A DNA stretch of 64,000 nt from a bacterium BRH_c32 (lineage in GTDB: Bacteria > Bacteroidota > Ignavibacteria > Ignavibacteriales > Melioribacteraceae): the NCBI GenBank assembly GCA_001516025.1, contig LOEU01000026.1:1-64000 (forward strand), in the 5' to 3' direction. Shown here piece after piece: positions 63,698 through 64,000 of this stretch (position 1 is its first letter; every line of letters starts with the position of its first letter). The position numbers and the translations under genes are program-made. The notes under the pieces are model-generated. The model did not search any database and had not been told where the DNA came from. It saw only the letters and a program-made list of their open reading frames with translations.

Positions 63698-64000
63698 TTA
63701 TTCTCCTATGTTTCTATCTAAGACAGTTTTTTTATGCTCATATTCGGATGGAATTGTTTCAGGGTGATCCGGTCCATGTTGAATCTTTTCATTCAATAGA
63801 TAAATAAATAGGATAAACAAGAGTAAATAAATAAGTCCGAACAGAATTAATGAAAAAACAATTTGACTGCTTTCAACCGCTTTAGAGAGTGCTTCAGAGG
63901 TTCGAAGCAAGTTATAAACTATCCAAGGTTGTCTCCCCACTTCCGCAGATATCCAGCCGAGTTGATTAGCTAATTGCGGACCAAGCACGGAAAATACTAA
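63698..64000 (-). CDS. cydA: Cytochrome bd oxidase subunit I, partial (3' end)
   Basis: The reading frame is open to the window edge, so the gene continues beyond it. The visible C-terminal 100 residues include GWISAEVGRQPWIVYNLLRT, the conserved CydA block, then a membrane helix (SLILFGLIYLLLFILFIYLL) and a polar tail ending TVLDRNIGE. The GTG at 63988 is an internal codon, not a start. Confidence 0.95.
   Translation of the reverse strand, partial: LVFSVLGPQLANQLGWISAEVGRQPWIVYNLLRTSEALSKAVESSQIVFSLILFGLIYLLLFILFIYLLNEKIQHGPDHPETIPSEYEHKKTVLDRNIGE

Overview
The window looks like a low-GC member of the Ignavibacteria, in the wider Bacteroidota/Chlorobiota group. Three things point there. A secreted protein (27601-29202) ends in a Por/type IX secretion sorting domain with the NYPNPFNPSTSI signature usual in Ignavibacteria. 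Several upstream regions carry the Bacteroidota-type promoter (TTTG or TTG, about 20 bp, then TAnnTTTG), best seen before atpD. The respiratory complex I is an 11-gene set with no NuoEFG. All assignments come from reading the sequence; nothing was searched.

Layout. 1-245: tRNA-Gly and tRNA-Cys with terminators. 228-9009: an acyl-ACP thioesterase, a UPF0316 membrane protein, pcm-miaA, prfB with a programmed frameshift, a GT2 glycosyltransferase, an S41 lipoprotein, an unknown exported protein and a LiaF-like/PspC-like envelope pair. 9151-16827: nadE, a membrane-anchored thioredoxin, a two-gene 2-oxoacid:ferredoxin oxidoreductase (gamma-alpha fusion plus beta), nrnA and an M17 aminopeptidase. 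16824-19952: a LolCDE-like exporter on the minus strand. 20077-20465: tRNA-Pro, -Arg, -His, -Glu and a strong terminator. 20818-23576: an uncommon minus-strand trio (DUF5320-like small protein, CoA-disulfide-reductase-like flavoprotein, Cys-rich radical SAM protein) behind a helically phased TTGC/GCAA array. 23852-29202: a variant PlsC acyltransferase, then a TonB-dependent receptor and a T9SS-secreted protein preceded by five 11-bp-spaced CTTAA repeats that resemble a PhoB/PhoP box. 29341-35188: LD-carboxypeptidase, a HydE-like radical SAM protein, a TPR-like lipoprotein, a DUF58 protein, a GlmM-like mutase and endonuclease III.

35421-42302 is a compact lipoate/2-oxoacid dehydrogenase operon: E3 (lpdA), lipB, fused E1, E2 with two lipoyl domains, lipA. 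It holds both the enzyme and the genes for its cofactor. 42582-45304 is a second, four-subunit 2-oxoacid:ferredoxin oxidoreductase (D-A-B-C). Then come an alpha/beta hydrolase, an SDR oxidoreductase, and atpD-atpC. On the minus strand, 49583-52070 holds a Lon-N-domain protein and an Rrf2 regulator - unknown 96-aa protein - HesB/IscA - Fe/Mn superoxide dismutase operon, with an IscR-type operator candidate abutting the Rrf2 start. The rest of the window (52139-64000, minus) is nuoABCDHIJKLMN and, upstream of it, cydB and the 3' end of cydA.

Together the genes suggest a respiratory, probably facultatively anaerobic cell. It can oxidise 2-oxoacids by ferredoxin-linked enzymes (two unrelated layouts) or by a lipoate-dependent complex. 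Electrons can enter a complex I that lacks a local NADH module, and oxygen can be reduced by a high-affinity cytochrome bd oxidase. The points most worth a second look are the UAA-type prfB frameshift site, the 11-bp repeat array before the TonB receptor, the phased TTGC array with the radical SAM/flavoprotein trio, and the IscR-like operator.
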